Assembly (NCBI RefSeq): GCF_014860165.1
Contig: NZ_JACZKG010000017.1
Span: forward strand, 1 to 64,000
Reading direction: 5' to 3'
DNA: 64,000 nt
DNA from: Devosia sp.
GTDB lineage: Bacteria > Pseudomonadota > Alphaproteobacteria > Rhizobiales > Devosiaceae
In this document: one piece after another, positions 1 through 7,466 of the stretch
Layout of the letters: each line of letters begins with the position of its first letter
Numbering within the stretch: the first letter of the stretch is position 1
Notes under the pieces: generated by a model
What the model saw: the letters and a program-made list of their open reading frames with translations, nothing else
Database searches by the model: none
What the model was told of the DNA's origin: nothing
Translations under genes and position numbers: made by a program

Positions 1-30
1 GCGATGGACTGGGATCGCGCCACGATCTGA
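1..30 (+). CDS. Possible C-terminal end of an upstream gene (partial)
   Basis: Frame 1 reads nine codons (ending ATI) to a TGA at 28-30, followed directly by repeat-rich non-coding DNA. This could be the tail of a gene that begins before the window. Nine codons are too few to identify a family, so this is only a placeholder. Confidence 0.25.
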   Translation, partial: AMDWDRATI

Positions 31-82
31 AACTTGCTGCTCGCTACCCTGGCGTACGGGGCAACGCGATCTGAGAGGGTTG

Positions 83-224
83 GGGAGGGGTGGCGCCGCG
101 AACGCGGTGGGTGTGGCTCACCCCCACCCTCATTCCCTCCCCACAAGGGGGAGGGAAGCGATGGCTGCGCATTCATTGCCAAGACCTCGTGGTTCGACAG
201 GCTCACCATGAGGTCTACTACGAT
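83..224. repeat. Intergenic palindromic repeats (two families)
   Basis: About 83-155 holds a C-run/G-run palindrome centred on a CCCCACAAGGGG core. Related sequence occurs near 39110-39235. About 181-224 holds a segment reading CTCGTGG, TTCGACAGGCTCACCATGAG, that is one arm of the large inverted repeat at 23087-23176. Both lie between genes and have no coding potential. They look like REP-type elements. Confidence 0.6.
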
Positions 225-1111
225 GCCACCGGGATCACGCCATAGGTAATGCCCTTCTGGCTCAGCCAGCGGCGGTAGGCGATGGCGGATTTGTCGGCGC
301 GGATGGGTGTTTCGGACCTGGGGTCCAGGGGAAGCCGCTTGGGATACTGGTTTTCGAGGATGGGCTTGTCCTGGCCGAAAATGGTCTGCTGGAAGCGGCG
401 GAGATCGGTGATGGTGGAGGTGGAATCGATCATCGATTGCAGCAGGTGGGCGCGGCAGCGCTCCTGGGTCATGGGCTGGAGGAAAATGGCGATGACATCG
501 CGGCGGCTCTCGTCCTCCGGGCAGGATTTGTAGAGCACCGAGCAGAAGGGGTGGGGGACGCGATAGACGTATTCGACTTCCATGGCCGAGGTGGCCGACT
601 TGGCGGCGCGCGGCTGGATGAACCGGCATCTGGTGGCCAGCACCTCGTCGCGCTCCTCGGAGACCTCGACGTCATATTCCTTGACCTCGGTATGGGGCTC
701 GGCGCCGAGGATGTCGGTGTGGACGTACGGAAAGTGGCCCATGTCGAGGAAGTTCTCCACCGCGCGGGGGGCGGAGACATGGATGCCGATGGAGCCGCAA
801 CTCATGTTCTTGCGATCGGGTTCGGCATATTCGGGGATGGGGAAGAGCGCAGCGGGCGGGCTGCCGAGGCTGGTCCAGATATAGCCGTAGCCGGTGATGG
901 CGGGCAGGCGATCGATGATGGTTTCGGTGTCGATCTCATCACCCTGCTCTTCGTCGGTCCGGCGCCAGACGACCGGGTTGCCGTCGCTGTCGCGGGTGAG
1001 GGCGATCCTGATATCGAGCAGCAGGGTGGTCTCGATTATGCCGGGCACGATTTCATCGGTGGCGGCAATGACCTGCCAGAGGTCGCGGGTGACGGGGTCG
1101 ATGGTGGGCAT
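218..1111 (-). CDS. Rieske-type ring-hydroxylating oxygenase homologue lacking the [2Fe-2S] ligands
   Basis: The C-terminal half matches the catalytic domain of VanA-like aromatic ring-hydroxylating oxygenases. It keeps the mononuclear iron signature NFLDMGHFPYVH (Asp, His, His) and later family blocks (EVEYVYRVPHPF, QPMTQERCRAHLL). The N-terminal part starts with LWQVIAATDEI and ends with YGYIWTSLGSPP, as in Rieske domains, but the CxH and CxxH cluster ligands between them are absent. The reading frame extends to 1186, but Met at 1111 fits the family start better. That gives about 297 residues, shorter than the usual 340-360. The gene diverges from the Ldh2-type dehydrogenase. The enzyme may take electrons directly from a partner or may have lost hydroxylase activity. 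Family is fairly sure; substrate unknown. Confidence 0.7.
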   Translation of the reverse strand: MPTIDPVTRDLWQVIAATDEIVPGIIETTLLLDIRIALTRDSDGNPVVWRRTDEEQGDEIDTETIIDRLPAITGYGYIWTSLGSPPAALFPIPEYAEPDRKNMSCGSIGIHVSAPRAVENFLDMGHFPYVHTDILGAEPHTEVKEYDVEVSEERDEVLATRCRFIQPRAAKSATSAMEVEYVYRVPHPFCSVLYKSCPEDESRRDVIAIFLQPMTQERCRAHLLQSMIDSTSTITDLRRFQQTIFGQDKPILENQYPKRLPLDPRSETPIRADKSAIAYRRWLSQKGITYGVIPVAS

Positions 1112-1237
1112 GGGCGGTCTCAACTGTTGGGATGAGCATAGTCCGGTGCGCGATGAGGGAAAGAGGAAAGTTGGCGGACGCCCCATGCGGTGGTGGCATG
1201 GTGCTAAGGTAAGCCATTGAGTCTGCGGAGGTCACGG

Positions 1238-2278
1238 GTGGAGAGTTCGGCGAAGCGGTTTCCGGCGGCGGTTCTGGAGCAGAGGGTGGCGGGCGCCCTG
1301 CGCAATGCGGGGGCCAGCGAGGCTTCGCTGGCGGCTGCGACACGGGCCATGCTGCATGCCTCGGCGCTGGGCGTGGACAGCCATGGCGTGCGGCTGACCG
1401 AGCACTATTGCGCCATGCTGGCTGGCGGGCGGCTGAACAGGGATCCGCAACTGAGGGTGGATATCCGCGCAGCGGGAAGCGCCATGGTGGATGGCGATGA
1501 TGGGCTGGGGCATTACGCGGCCTACAAGGCCGTCGAGGTGGGCATCGAACTGGCGCGACAGGCGGGCGTGGGCGCGGTGGGCATCGCCCATTCCTCCCAT
1601 CTGGGGGCGGCGGGGGCCTATGCGCTGGCCGGAGCGGAGCAGGGCTATGTGACCTTTGCCACCACCAATACCGATTCGATGGTGGCGCTGTTTGACGGCG
1701 CCTCGCGCTTTCACGGCACCAATCCGCTGGCTTTTGCGGCGCCGGTGCCCGACAGCAGGCCGTGGCTGCTCGACATGGCGACGTCGTCGATCCCGATGAA
1801 CCGGGTGCTGCTGCATCGCTCGCTGGGCCTGCAACTGCCCGAGGGGGTGGCGGCCGACACGCATGGGGCGGCGACCACGGATCCGCAGGCGGCCGAAATG
1901 CTGCTGCCGCTGGGCGGGGCGGATTTCGGCTACAAGGGCGCAGGCCTGGCTGGCGTGGCGACGCTGTTTTCGGCGCTGCTTACCGGCACGACGCTCGATA
2001 CCGATTTCATCCCGATGTATGGCGGGCCCGGCGGGGATGTCTCGACGCCGCGCAATATGGGCCATTTCGTGCTGGTGATCGATCCGGCCAAGTTCGTGGG
2101 GCGTGAGCTGTTCGGCATGATGATCACACGGTACCTGGCCAGCCTGCGCGGGGCGGCGGTGCGTGATGGCGCGGAACGGGTGATGGCGCCGGGCGATCGG
2201 GAATGGGACCGGATGGCTGAGCGCGAGGCCCAGGGCATCCCCGTCGATCCAGACACGGTGCGTTTTCTCGGGCTCTAG
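1238..2278 (+). CDS. Malate/L-lactate/ureidoglycolate dehydrogenase family (Ldh2) oxidoreductase
   Basis: This 346-residue protein belongs to the Ldh2 family (YlbC, AllD, ComC, MdhII), NAD(P)-dependent 2-hydroxyacid dehydrogenases with a fold unlike classical MDH/LDH. Visible family motifs are DSHGVRLTEHY near the N-terminus, HSSHLGAAGAYA, TNTDSMVALFDG, FHGTNPLAFAAP and LLPLGGADFGYKGAGLA. The frame opens at a TTG at 1217, but GTG at 1238 has a good GGAGG Shine-Dalgarno at about 1227 and fits the family N-terminus, so I prefer it. It is divergent from the oxygenase-like gene and convergent with the response regulator (one base between stops). Substrate cannot be told from sequence; malate, lactate, sulpholactate or ureidoglycolate are all possible. 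Confidence 0.85.
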   Translation: MESSAKRFPAAVLEQRVAGALRNAGASEASLAAATRAMLHASALGVDSHGVRLTEHYCAMLAGGRLNRDPQLRVDIRAAGSAMVDGDDGLGHYAAYKAVEVGIELARQAGVGAVGIAHSSHLGAAGAYALAGAEQGYVTFATTNTDSMVALFDGASRFHGTNPLAFAAPVPDSRPWLLDMATSSIPMNRVLLHRSLGLQLPEGVAADTHGAATTDPQAAEMLLPLGGADFGYKGAGLAGVATLFSALLTGTTLDTDFIPMYGGPGGDVSTPRNMGHFVLVIDPAKFVGRELFGMMITRYLASLRGAAVRDGAERVMAPGDREWDRMAEREAQGIPVDPDTVRFLGL

Positions 2279-2279
2279 A

Positions 2280-2936
2280 TCACGCGAGGCCGCGCCGCAC
2301 CGCCTCGCGGGTGGCCTCGGCGCGGCTGGTGACGCAGAGCTTCTGGTAGATGACCTTGACATAGGACGCCACGGTCTGCGGCTGCAGGCCGAGGCGGGAT
2401 GCGGCTTCGGAGACGGTGAGGCCGCGCGCCAGCAGCGTCAGCACCTCGGTTTCGCGCGGGCTGAGGCCGGCTTCGTCCTTGACGACGGCCGGGGCACGGA
2501 AGTGGCTCAGCATGCGGTGGGCGATGGAGGGTGAGAGGGGCGGTTCGCCGCGCTCGATGCGGCGAAGGTAGTTGACGAGCAGGTCGGCTTCCTCGTCCTT
2601 CAGCACATAGCCGCGGGCGCCGGCGGCAATCGCCTCGAACAGATGGGCGTCGTCATCGTAGATGGTGGCGACTACTGGCAGCACATCGGGATATTCGCGC
2701 TGCAGGCGGTTGATAATGTCGATGCCCGAGCCGTCGGGCAGGCCGATATCGACGATGGCGAGCCAGAGCCCGGTGCCATGGCGGTCGAGCCAGGAATGGG
2801 CGGATTTGAGCGTGCCTGCGGTTTCAATGCGCAGGTCGGGGAAGGCGGAAGCCAGCACCGCCAGCATCCAGTCACGGGTGCGCGGTTGGTCCTCGATCAG
2901 CAGGCACAGGCGGGGCGGGGTTGGGTCGACAGTCAT
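2280..2936 (-). CDS. NarL/LuxR-family two-component response regulator
   Basis: The N-terminal receiver domain has an acidic pocket (IEDQ) and phosphoacceptor Asp63 in VDIGLPDG. The C-terminal LuxR-type helix-turn-helix is LSPRETEVLTLLARGLTVSEAA, about residues 158-218. At 218 residues it is normal length for the NarL class. Its start codon overlaps the stop of the upstream histidine kinase by four bases (2933-2936), so the two are translationally coupled and are presumably a cognate pair. Target genes are not apparent. Confidence 0.92.
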   Translation of the reverse strand: MTVDPTPPRLCLLIEDQPRTRDWMLAVLASAFPDLRIETAGTLKSAHSWLDRHGTGLWLAIVDIGLPDGSGIDIINRLQREYPDVLPVVATIYDDDAHLFEAIAAGARGYVLKDEEADLLVNYLRRIERGEPPLSPSIAHRMLSHFRAPAVVKDEAGLSPRETEVLTLLARGLTVSEAASRLGLQPQTVASYVKVIYQKLCVTSRAEATREAVRRGLA

Positions 2937-5188
2937 GCCGGTGAGTTAAGCCGAACTGCCGGTTCCAGCACCCCCGGTTCCGGGGGGCGGGCGGTGAGGA
3001 CGAGGGGAATATCGAGGGTGATGCTGGTCCCGTCGGTCTGGGCCGCCAGCACCAGGTGGCCGCCGATATCCTCGATGCGGTGGCGCAGGTTGCGCAGGCC
3101 GAAGCCGGCGGTCTCGCCTGACAGGGCCTCCGCCGGAATGCCGCTGCCGTCATCGGTGAAGCGCAGGGCCAGGTGTCCCGGGGACAGAGTGGGGGTGACG
3201 GTGAAGCGGCTGGCGCCGGAATGGCGGATGGCATTGGAGACGATTTCGCGCACGGCCGATGTCAGCGCCTTGTGCAGGCGATAGTCGAGCTGGATGGCCT
3301 CGACCTCGGTCTCAGGCAGCGGCCAGTCGAGTGCGATTTCAGCGGCCTCGAGCCGGCGCGCCGCTTCGTGACGCGTTTCGGCGAGCACGCGATCGAGGCT
3401 GGCCTCTTCACCCGAGAGGCCGCTGACGATGGCGCGGATGTCGCTCAGCGCCGCCTGCAGGGTGGGGCGGGTGGTTTCGTCGGCGGTGTGCAGCCCGGTC
3501 AGCAGCCGGGCGCCGACATCGTCGTGCAGGTCCCGCGCCATGCGGCGACGCTCTTCGCCGACGCCGCGCATATAGGCCTCACGACCTTCCTCCGCGCGCA
3601 CGGTGAGGGCGACGAGATTGTTGGCGAGCTTGAGATGATTGGGCGAAAAGAGGCCGCGGCCGGCAAAGGGATAGATGACGCGCAGGGGCGGGGAGCCGCC
3701 CACGGCGGGCAGTTCGAGCAGGAGCCCGTCAGCGCTGACTGCGGGCGCCGTCGCCGGGGATTCGATCTCCTCGATTTCGAGCGGGTCGAACAGGCGTTGC
3801 AGCAGGGCTCGCCATTCGCGGGCGCCGGCCGCCGGCGAGGGGGCAAAGGCGATTTCCAGCGCGGCGGAAAACAGTTCGTCCTGCTCGATGCGGCGGCGTG
3901 TGGTGAGGCGGCGCCAGATCCAGTCGCGCGCCGGCAGATAGACAAAGCCGACCAGCAGCAGGGAGACACCGAGTGCCGGGGCGGTTTCGAACTGAAGCAG
4001 GAAGATGAGCCCGGCATCGATAACCAGCAGCAGCACGGCGCCAAAGGTATAGAACAGGACGCGGTAGGCCCAGTCGCCCAGCTCGAACAGCCGGTAGCGG
4101 CTGAGCCCCAGCGCCAGGCCGACATAGATGACGATCAGCACGCCGGTGACGTGGCTCTGGGGCAGGCCGAACGGAATGCCGAGCAGGACAGGGGCGGCGC
4201 CGAGGATGGTATATGCCCCTGAACCGGCCACCACGGACAGGCCGAGCCAACCCAGCGCCGCACGGTCGGACGGCCGGTTGCGAGTGTGCCACCACTGCAG
4301 GCCGATAGCGACCAGGATGGCGAGCATGAGCAGCGCGACACCGATATAGAGCTGCGACGGGCCCGAGCCCAGCTCATTGAGGTCGGCGACGATGAAGGCT
4401 CCAACAAGCACCGGCAATACAAGCAGCCAGGCGGGCGGCACGATCCGACGCGGATATGTGAGCAGCAGGGCCACCATGGCGATGCCGAACAGCATGGTGC
4501 CGATGTGGTTGATGGGTATCAAGGCGCGGAACAGGGTCGCCTCGATGGCCAGTTCGCGATTGGCATAGATGGCCAGCGTCGCGGTGGCCATCAGCATTCC
4601 AATGGCGGTGATGGCGAAGAAGGCCGGGCCCAGGCTGCGCGGGCGCAGCGCCCAGACCCAGCCGGCAATCAGCATGCTGGCAATGCCGGTGAGCAATTGT
4701 ACCCAGAAGCCATCCGGCAGTCGCCAGATCGGATAGCCCGCGGGGGTGCCGATGACGGTGTAGGTTTCACCGGTGACGAGGTGGCGCAGGTGCAGTTCGA
4801 CCCGGTCCTGATTGAGCACGTCGTAGAGCTGCTGCTGCCGGTCGAGGAACCGGCGCAGAGCCGGATAGGTCTCGAGCGTGTCGGCCTCGGGGATCAGGTC
4901 TGCGGCCTCGACCGGCACCGGCTCGGGCCAATCGGCAGGCCGGCCTGCCGCCGGGGGCGCCGCGCCAATGGCCACGAGTTCCGCAGGCAGGGTGAAGGCA
5001 GGCCCTTCGAAGCTTGCGGAGGGATCTACGCCGACGATGAAGACTCCGTCCTGCAAGGGACCGGGCGACAGCTTGACGCCCAGACGGGGAATGGACGTTG
5101 CGAACACGGCCACGACGACGAATGTCGCCACGCAGAGCAGTGTTACGGCGGCCATCAGCAGGCCGGGTGTCGTGGTGTTTCCCCTCAT
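2933..5188 (-). CDS. Membrane sensor histidine kinase of the NarX/DesK (HisKA_3) class
   Basis: A 751-residue protein with one N-terminal transmembrane segment (about residues 9-30), an extracytoplasmic stretch of roughly 135 residues, then seven or eight hydrophobic segments and a cytoplasmic kinase. The HisKA_3 dimerisation box is RRMARDLHDDVGARLL with His555. The HATPase domain has an N-box (REIVSNAIRHS) and a G-box (DDGSGIP), followed by GFGLRNLRHRIEDIGG. The gene is translationally coupled to the NarL-type regulator. The multi-pass sensor resembles 7TM-type sensors, but the ligand is unknown. The upstream region (5189-5242) is short and separates it from the co-oriented SDR gene. Confidence 0.9.
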   Translation of the reverse strand: MRGNTTTPGLLMAAVTLLCVATFVVVAVFATSIPRLGVKLSPGPLQDGVFIVGVDPSASFEGPAFTLPAELVAIGAAPPAAGRPADWPEPVPVEAADLIPEADTLETYPALRRFLDRQQQLYDVLNQDRVELHLRHLVTGETYTVIGTPAGYPIWRLPDGFWVQLLTGIASMLIAGWVWALRPRSLGPAFFAITAIGMLMATATLAIYANRELAIEATLFRALIPINHIGTMLFGIAMVALLLTYPRRIVPPAWLLVLPVLVGAFIVADLNELGSGPSQLYIGVALLMLAILVAIGLQWWHTRNRPSDRAALGWLGLSVVAGSGAYTILGAAPVLLGIPFGLPQSHVTGVLIVIYVGLALGLSRYRLFELGDWAYRVLFYTFGAVLLLVIDAGLIFLLQFETAPALGVSLLLVGFVYLPARDWIWRRLTTRRRIEQDELFSAALEIAFAPSPAAGAREWRALLQRLFDPLEIEEIESPATAPAVSADGLLLELPAVGGSPPLRVIYPFAGRGLFSPNHLKLANNLVALTVRAEEGREAYMRGVGEERRRMARDLHDDVGARLLTGLHTADETTRPTLQAALSDIRAIVSGLSGEEASLDRVLAETRHEAARRLEAAEIALDWPLPETEVEAIQLDYRLHKALTSAVREIVSNAIRHSGASRFTVTPTLSPGHLALRFTDDGSGIPAEALSGETAGFGLRNLRHRIEDIGGHLVLAAQTDGTSITLDIPLVLTARPPEPGVLEPAVRLNSPA

Positions 5189-5242
5189 GCCCGCATATGA
5201 TGGCGCCAGGACTTCTGGATCAACAGTATAGTTGCCGAAACC

Positions 5243-6019
5243 TTAACTTCCGCGATGGATATCGAACGGTCCGAAGGCCTGCGTCGTCGCCATCAACTGC
5301 AATCGGTTGACGTTGACATGGGCGGGCAAAGACGTGGCCCAGAAGATCGACTCGGCGATATCATCGGCGTTCATGGCCTTGGTCCCTTCATAGGGCTTGG
5401 CGGCCTTACCCTCGTCGCCCTTGAAGCGGACCAGCGAGAATTCGGTCTCGGTGAGGCCCGGCTCGATGTTGGTGACCCGCACATTCTTGCCCTGGACGTC
5501 CGAACGGATGTTGAGGGCAAACTGCTTCACGAAGGCCTTGGTGGCGCCATAGACCGAGCCGCCTGGATAGGGATAGTCCCCGGCCACCGAGCCGAGCGTC
5601 ACGATATGACCGCCGCCCCTGGCGATGAGGCCTGGCAGCAGGGCGCGGACCGTGTAGGCCAGGCCGGTCACGTTGGTTGCGATCATCGTTTCCCAATCGG
5701 TGATGTCGGTTTCGGCCGCGGGCTGGAGGCCGAGGGCGAGGCCGGCATTGGCGAGCACAATGTTGATCTGGTCGAAGGGGGCGGGGAGCGCGGCAATGGT
5801 GGCGTCGATAGCGGCCCGGTCGCGGACGTCGAGCTCGGCAATGTGGCAACTGGCGGCGCCGAGTTCGGCTTGCAGCTCGACCAGCCGATCCTTGCGGCGT
5901 CCCGTCGCGATCACCTTGCCGCCGGCGGCAACGTAGCGGCGGGCGGCGGCGGCGCCGAAGCCTGATGTCGCGCCGGTGATGAAGACGACAAAGCGGCTGG
6001 GATCGAGCAGCTGGTACAT
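5243..6019 (-). CDS. YdfG-like short-chain dehydrogenase (NADP-dependent 3-hydroxy acid/serine dehydrogenase type)
   Basis: Classical SDR of 258 residues. The nucleotide-binding motif is TGATSGFG near residues 16-23, NAG appears in VLANAGLALG, and the catalytic Ser/Tyr/Lys lie in TLGSVAG and YGATKAF. The C-terminal NRLQLMATTQAFGPFDIHR is characteristic of the YdfG group, which oxidises L-allo-threonine, serine and 3-hydroxy acids. The ATG start at 6019 fits the family. It is transcribed away from the macA-like gene, with about 240 nt between them. Exact substrate is inferred from family only. Confidence 0.85.
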   Translation of the reverse strand: MYQLLDPSRFVVFITGATSGFGAAAARRYVAAGGKVIATGRRKDRLVELQAELGAASCHIAELDVRDRAAIDATIAALPAPFDQINIVLANAGLALGLQPAAETDITDWETMIATNVTGLAYTVRALLPGLIARGGGHIVTLGSVAGDYPYPGGSVYGATKAFVKQFALNIRSDVQGKNVRVTNIEPGLTETEFSLVRFKGDEGKAAKPYEGTKAMNADDIAESIFWATSLPAHVNVNRLQLMATTQAFGPFDIHRGS

Positions 6020-6260
6020 TGGGAAAGTCCTGATGGTCGGGGAGACGCGCAGGGTGGACCGGACGGGGTGGTGCGGTCAACCGGGTCGGGTGCGTGGAAT
6101 TCTTTCGGACAGTCATTGTGTGTGGCCAAGCATATCAGCCTGTGAAGCGGCCTGACCACAAGCGCAACGCCAACCTTTCCAAACCTTACCAAGTCCTAAC
6201 GTGAACCAGGGGAGCGGACGTATTATCCTGCTGCCAAATGATTTTTGCGGGATTTGCGGC

Positions 6261-7463
6261 TTGAAGACGTTGGTGAAGTGGCTGGTGGGGCTGGTGCTGC
6301 TCGGAGGCGTGGGGCTGGGGGCGTGGTGGTATTTCCTCGCGGCGCCGCAGGCGGCCACCGTGCCCAATACCGTGGCGGTGACGCGCGGCGATATCGAGCG
6401 CACGGTGCTGGCCTCGGGGGTGCTCGAGGCCAATTCGCTGGTCAGCGTGGGAGCCGAGGTCAGCGGTCGCATCGAGGCGGTGCATGTGGCGCTGGGACAG
6501 GACGTCAAGAAGGGCGACCTGATCGTCGAGATCGACAGCCTCGACCAGGAAAACGCGGTCAAGACGGCGCAGGCCGTGCTTGCCGGCATCGAGGCGCAGA
6601 AGCGCAGCCAGCAGGCCACCCTGGTCAAGGCGCAGGCCGCGCTGGCGCGCAACCAACAGCTCAGCGCCAATAGCCTGGTGTCGCAGACCGACCTCGAAAC
6701 AGCGCAGGCGGCGGTCGATTCGGCGCAGGCGCAGATCGACCAGCTGGATGCGCAGATCGCGCAATCCCAACTCAGCGTGGAATCGGCCGAACTCGACCTG
6801 GCCCGCACCAGGATCGTGGCGCCCAGCGATGGGACCATCGTCGCCGTGCTGGTCGACGAGGGCCAGACCGTGAACGCCAACTCGACCATTCCCACCATCG
6901 TCAAGATCGCCGATCTCGACACGATGGTGATCAAGGCCGAGATTTCCGAGGCAGATGTGGTGCGCGTGCAGGCGGGGCAGCGGGTCTATTTCACCATTCT
7001 GGGCGAGCCGGAGGTCAAGATCGATGCGACGCTGCGTGAAGTGGAGCCGGCGCCAACCTCGATCGGTTCGGACGCGGCCGCGGCCGACAGCGCGGTCTAT
7101 TACAATGGCCTGTTCGACGTGCCCAACCCCGATCACAAGCTGCGCATCTCGATGACAGCGCAGGTGACCATCGTGCTGGACGAGGTCACGGATGCGCTGC
7201 TGCTGTCCTCGGGCCTGGTTTCGCGCAAGGACCCGCAGGGCAATGTGGTCGTGCCGGTCTATGACCCGACGACCGAGACGATCACGCCACGGCGGATCGA
7301 GGTGGGGCTCAACAACAATGTCATGGCCGAGATCAGGAGCGGGCTGAGCGAAGGCGAGCAGGTGGTCAGTGGCGGCGCGGTGCTGGCGCGGCCAGCCGGA
7401 CAGCCGGGCGGGCCGCCACCCGGGATGCGCCTGGGCGGCCCCGGCATGCGCCTGGGCGGCTAG
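6261..7463 (+). CDS. macA: MacA-type periplasmic adaptor (membrane fusion protein) of a tripartite efflux system
   Basis: A single N-terminal membrane anchor (LVKWLVGLVLLGGVGLGAWWYF) precedes a barrel-sandwich lipoyl half (GRIEAVHVALGQDVKKGDLI), a Gln/Ala-rich coiled-coil hairpin (about residues 85-190) and the second lipoyl half (RIVAPSDGTIVAVLVDEGQTV). The C-terminus is Gly/Pro/Met-rich with a short duplication of PGMRLGG. MacA stimulates MacB and links it to an outer-membrane TolC channel; no tolC is in the window. The open frame begins at a GTG at 6201, but TTG at 6261, with GCGGGA about 8 nt upstream, places the hydrophobic anchor near the N-terminus and is my choice. The partner macB starts 3 nt downstream. 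Confidence 0.88.
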   Translation: MKTLVKWLVGLVLLGGVGLGAWWYFLAAPQAATVPNTVAVTRGDIERTVLASGVLEANSLVSVGAEVSGRIEAVHVALGQDVKKGDLIVEIDSLDQENAVKTAQAVLAGIEAQKRSQQATLVKAQAALARNQQLSANSLVSQTDLETAQAAVDSAQAQIDQLDAQIAQSQLSVESAELDLARTRIVAPSDGTIVAVLVDEGQTVNANSTIPTIVKIADLDTMVIKAEISEADVVRVQAGQRVYFTILGEPEVKIDATLREVEPAPTSIGSDAAAADSAVYYNGLFDVPNPDHKLRISMTAQVTIVLDEVTDALLLSSGLVSRKDPQGNVVVPVYDPTTETITPRRIEVGLNNNVMAEIRSGLSEGEQVVSGGAVLARPAGQPGGPPPGMRLGGPGMRLGG

Positions 7464-7466
7464 CGC

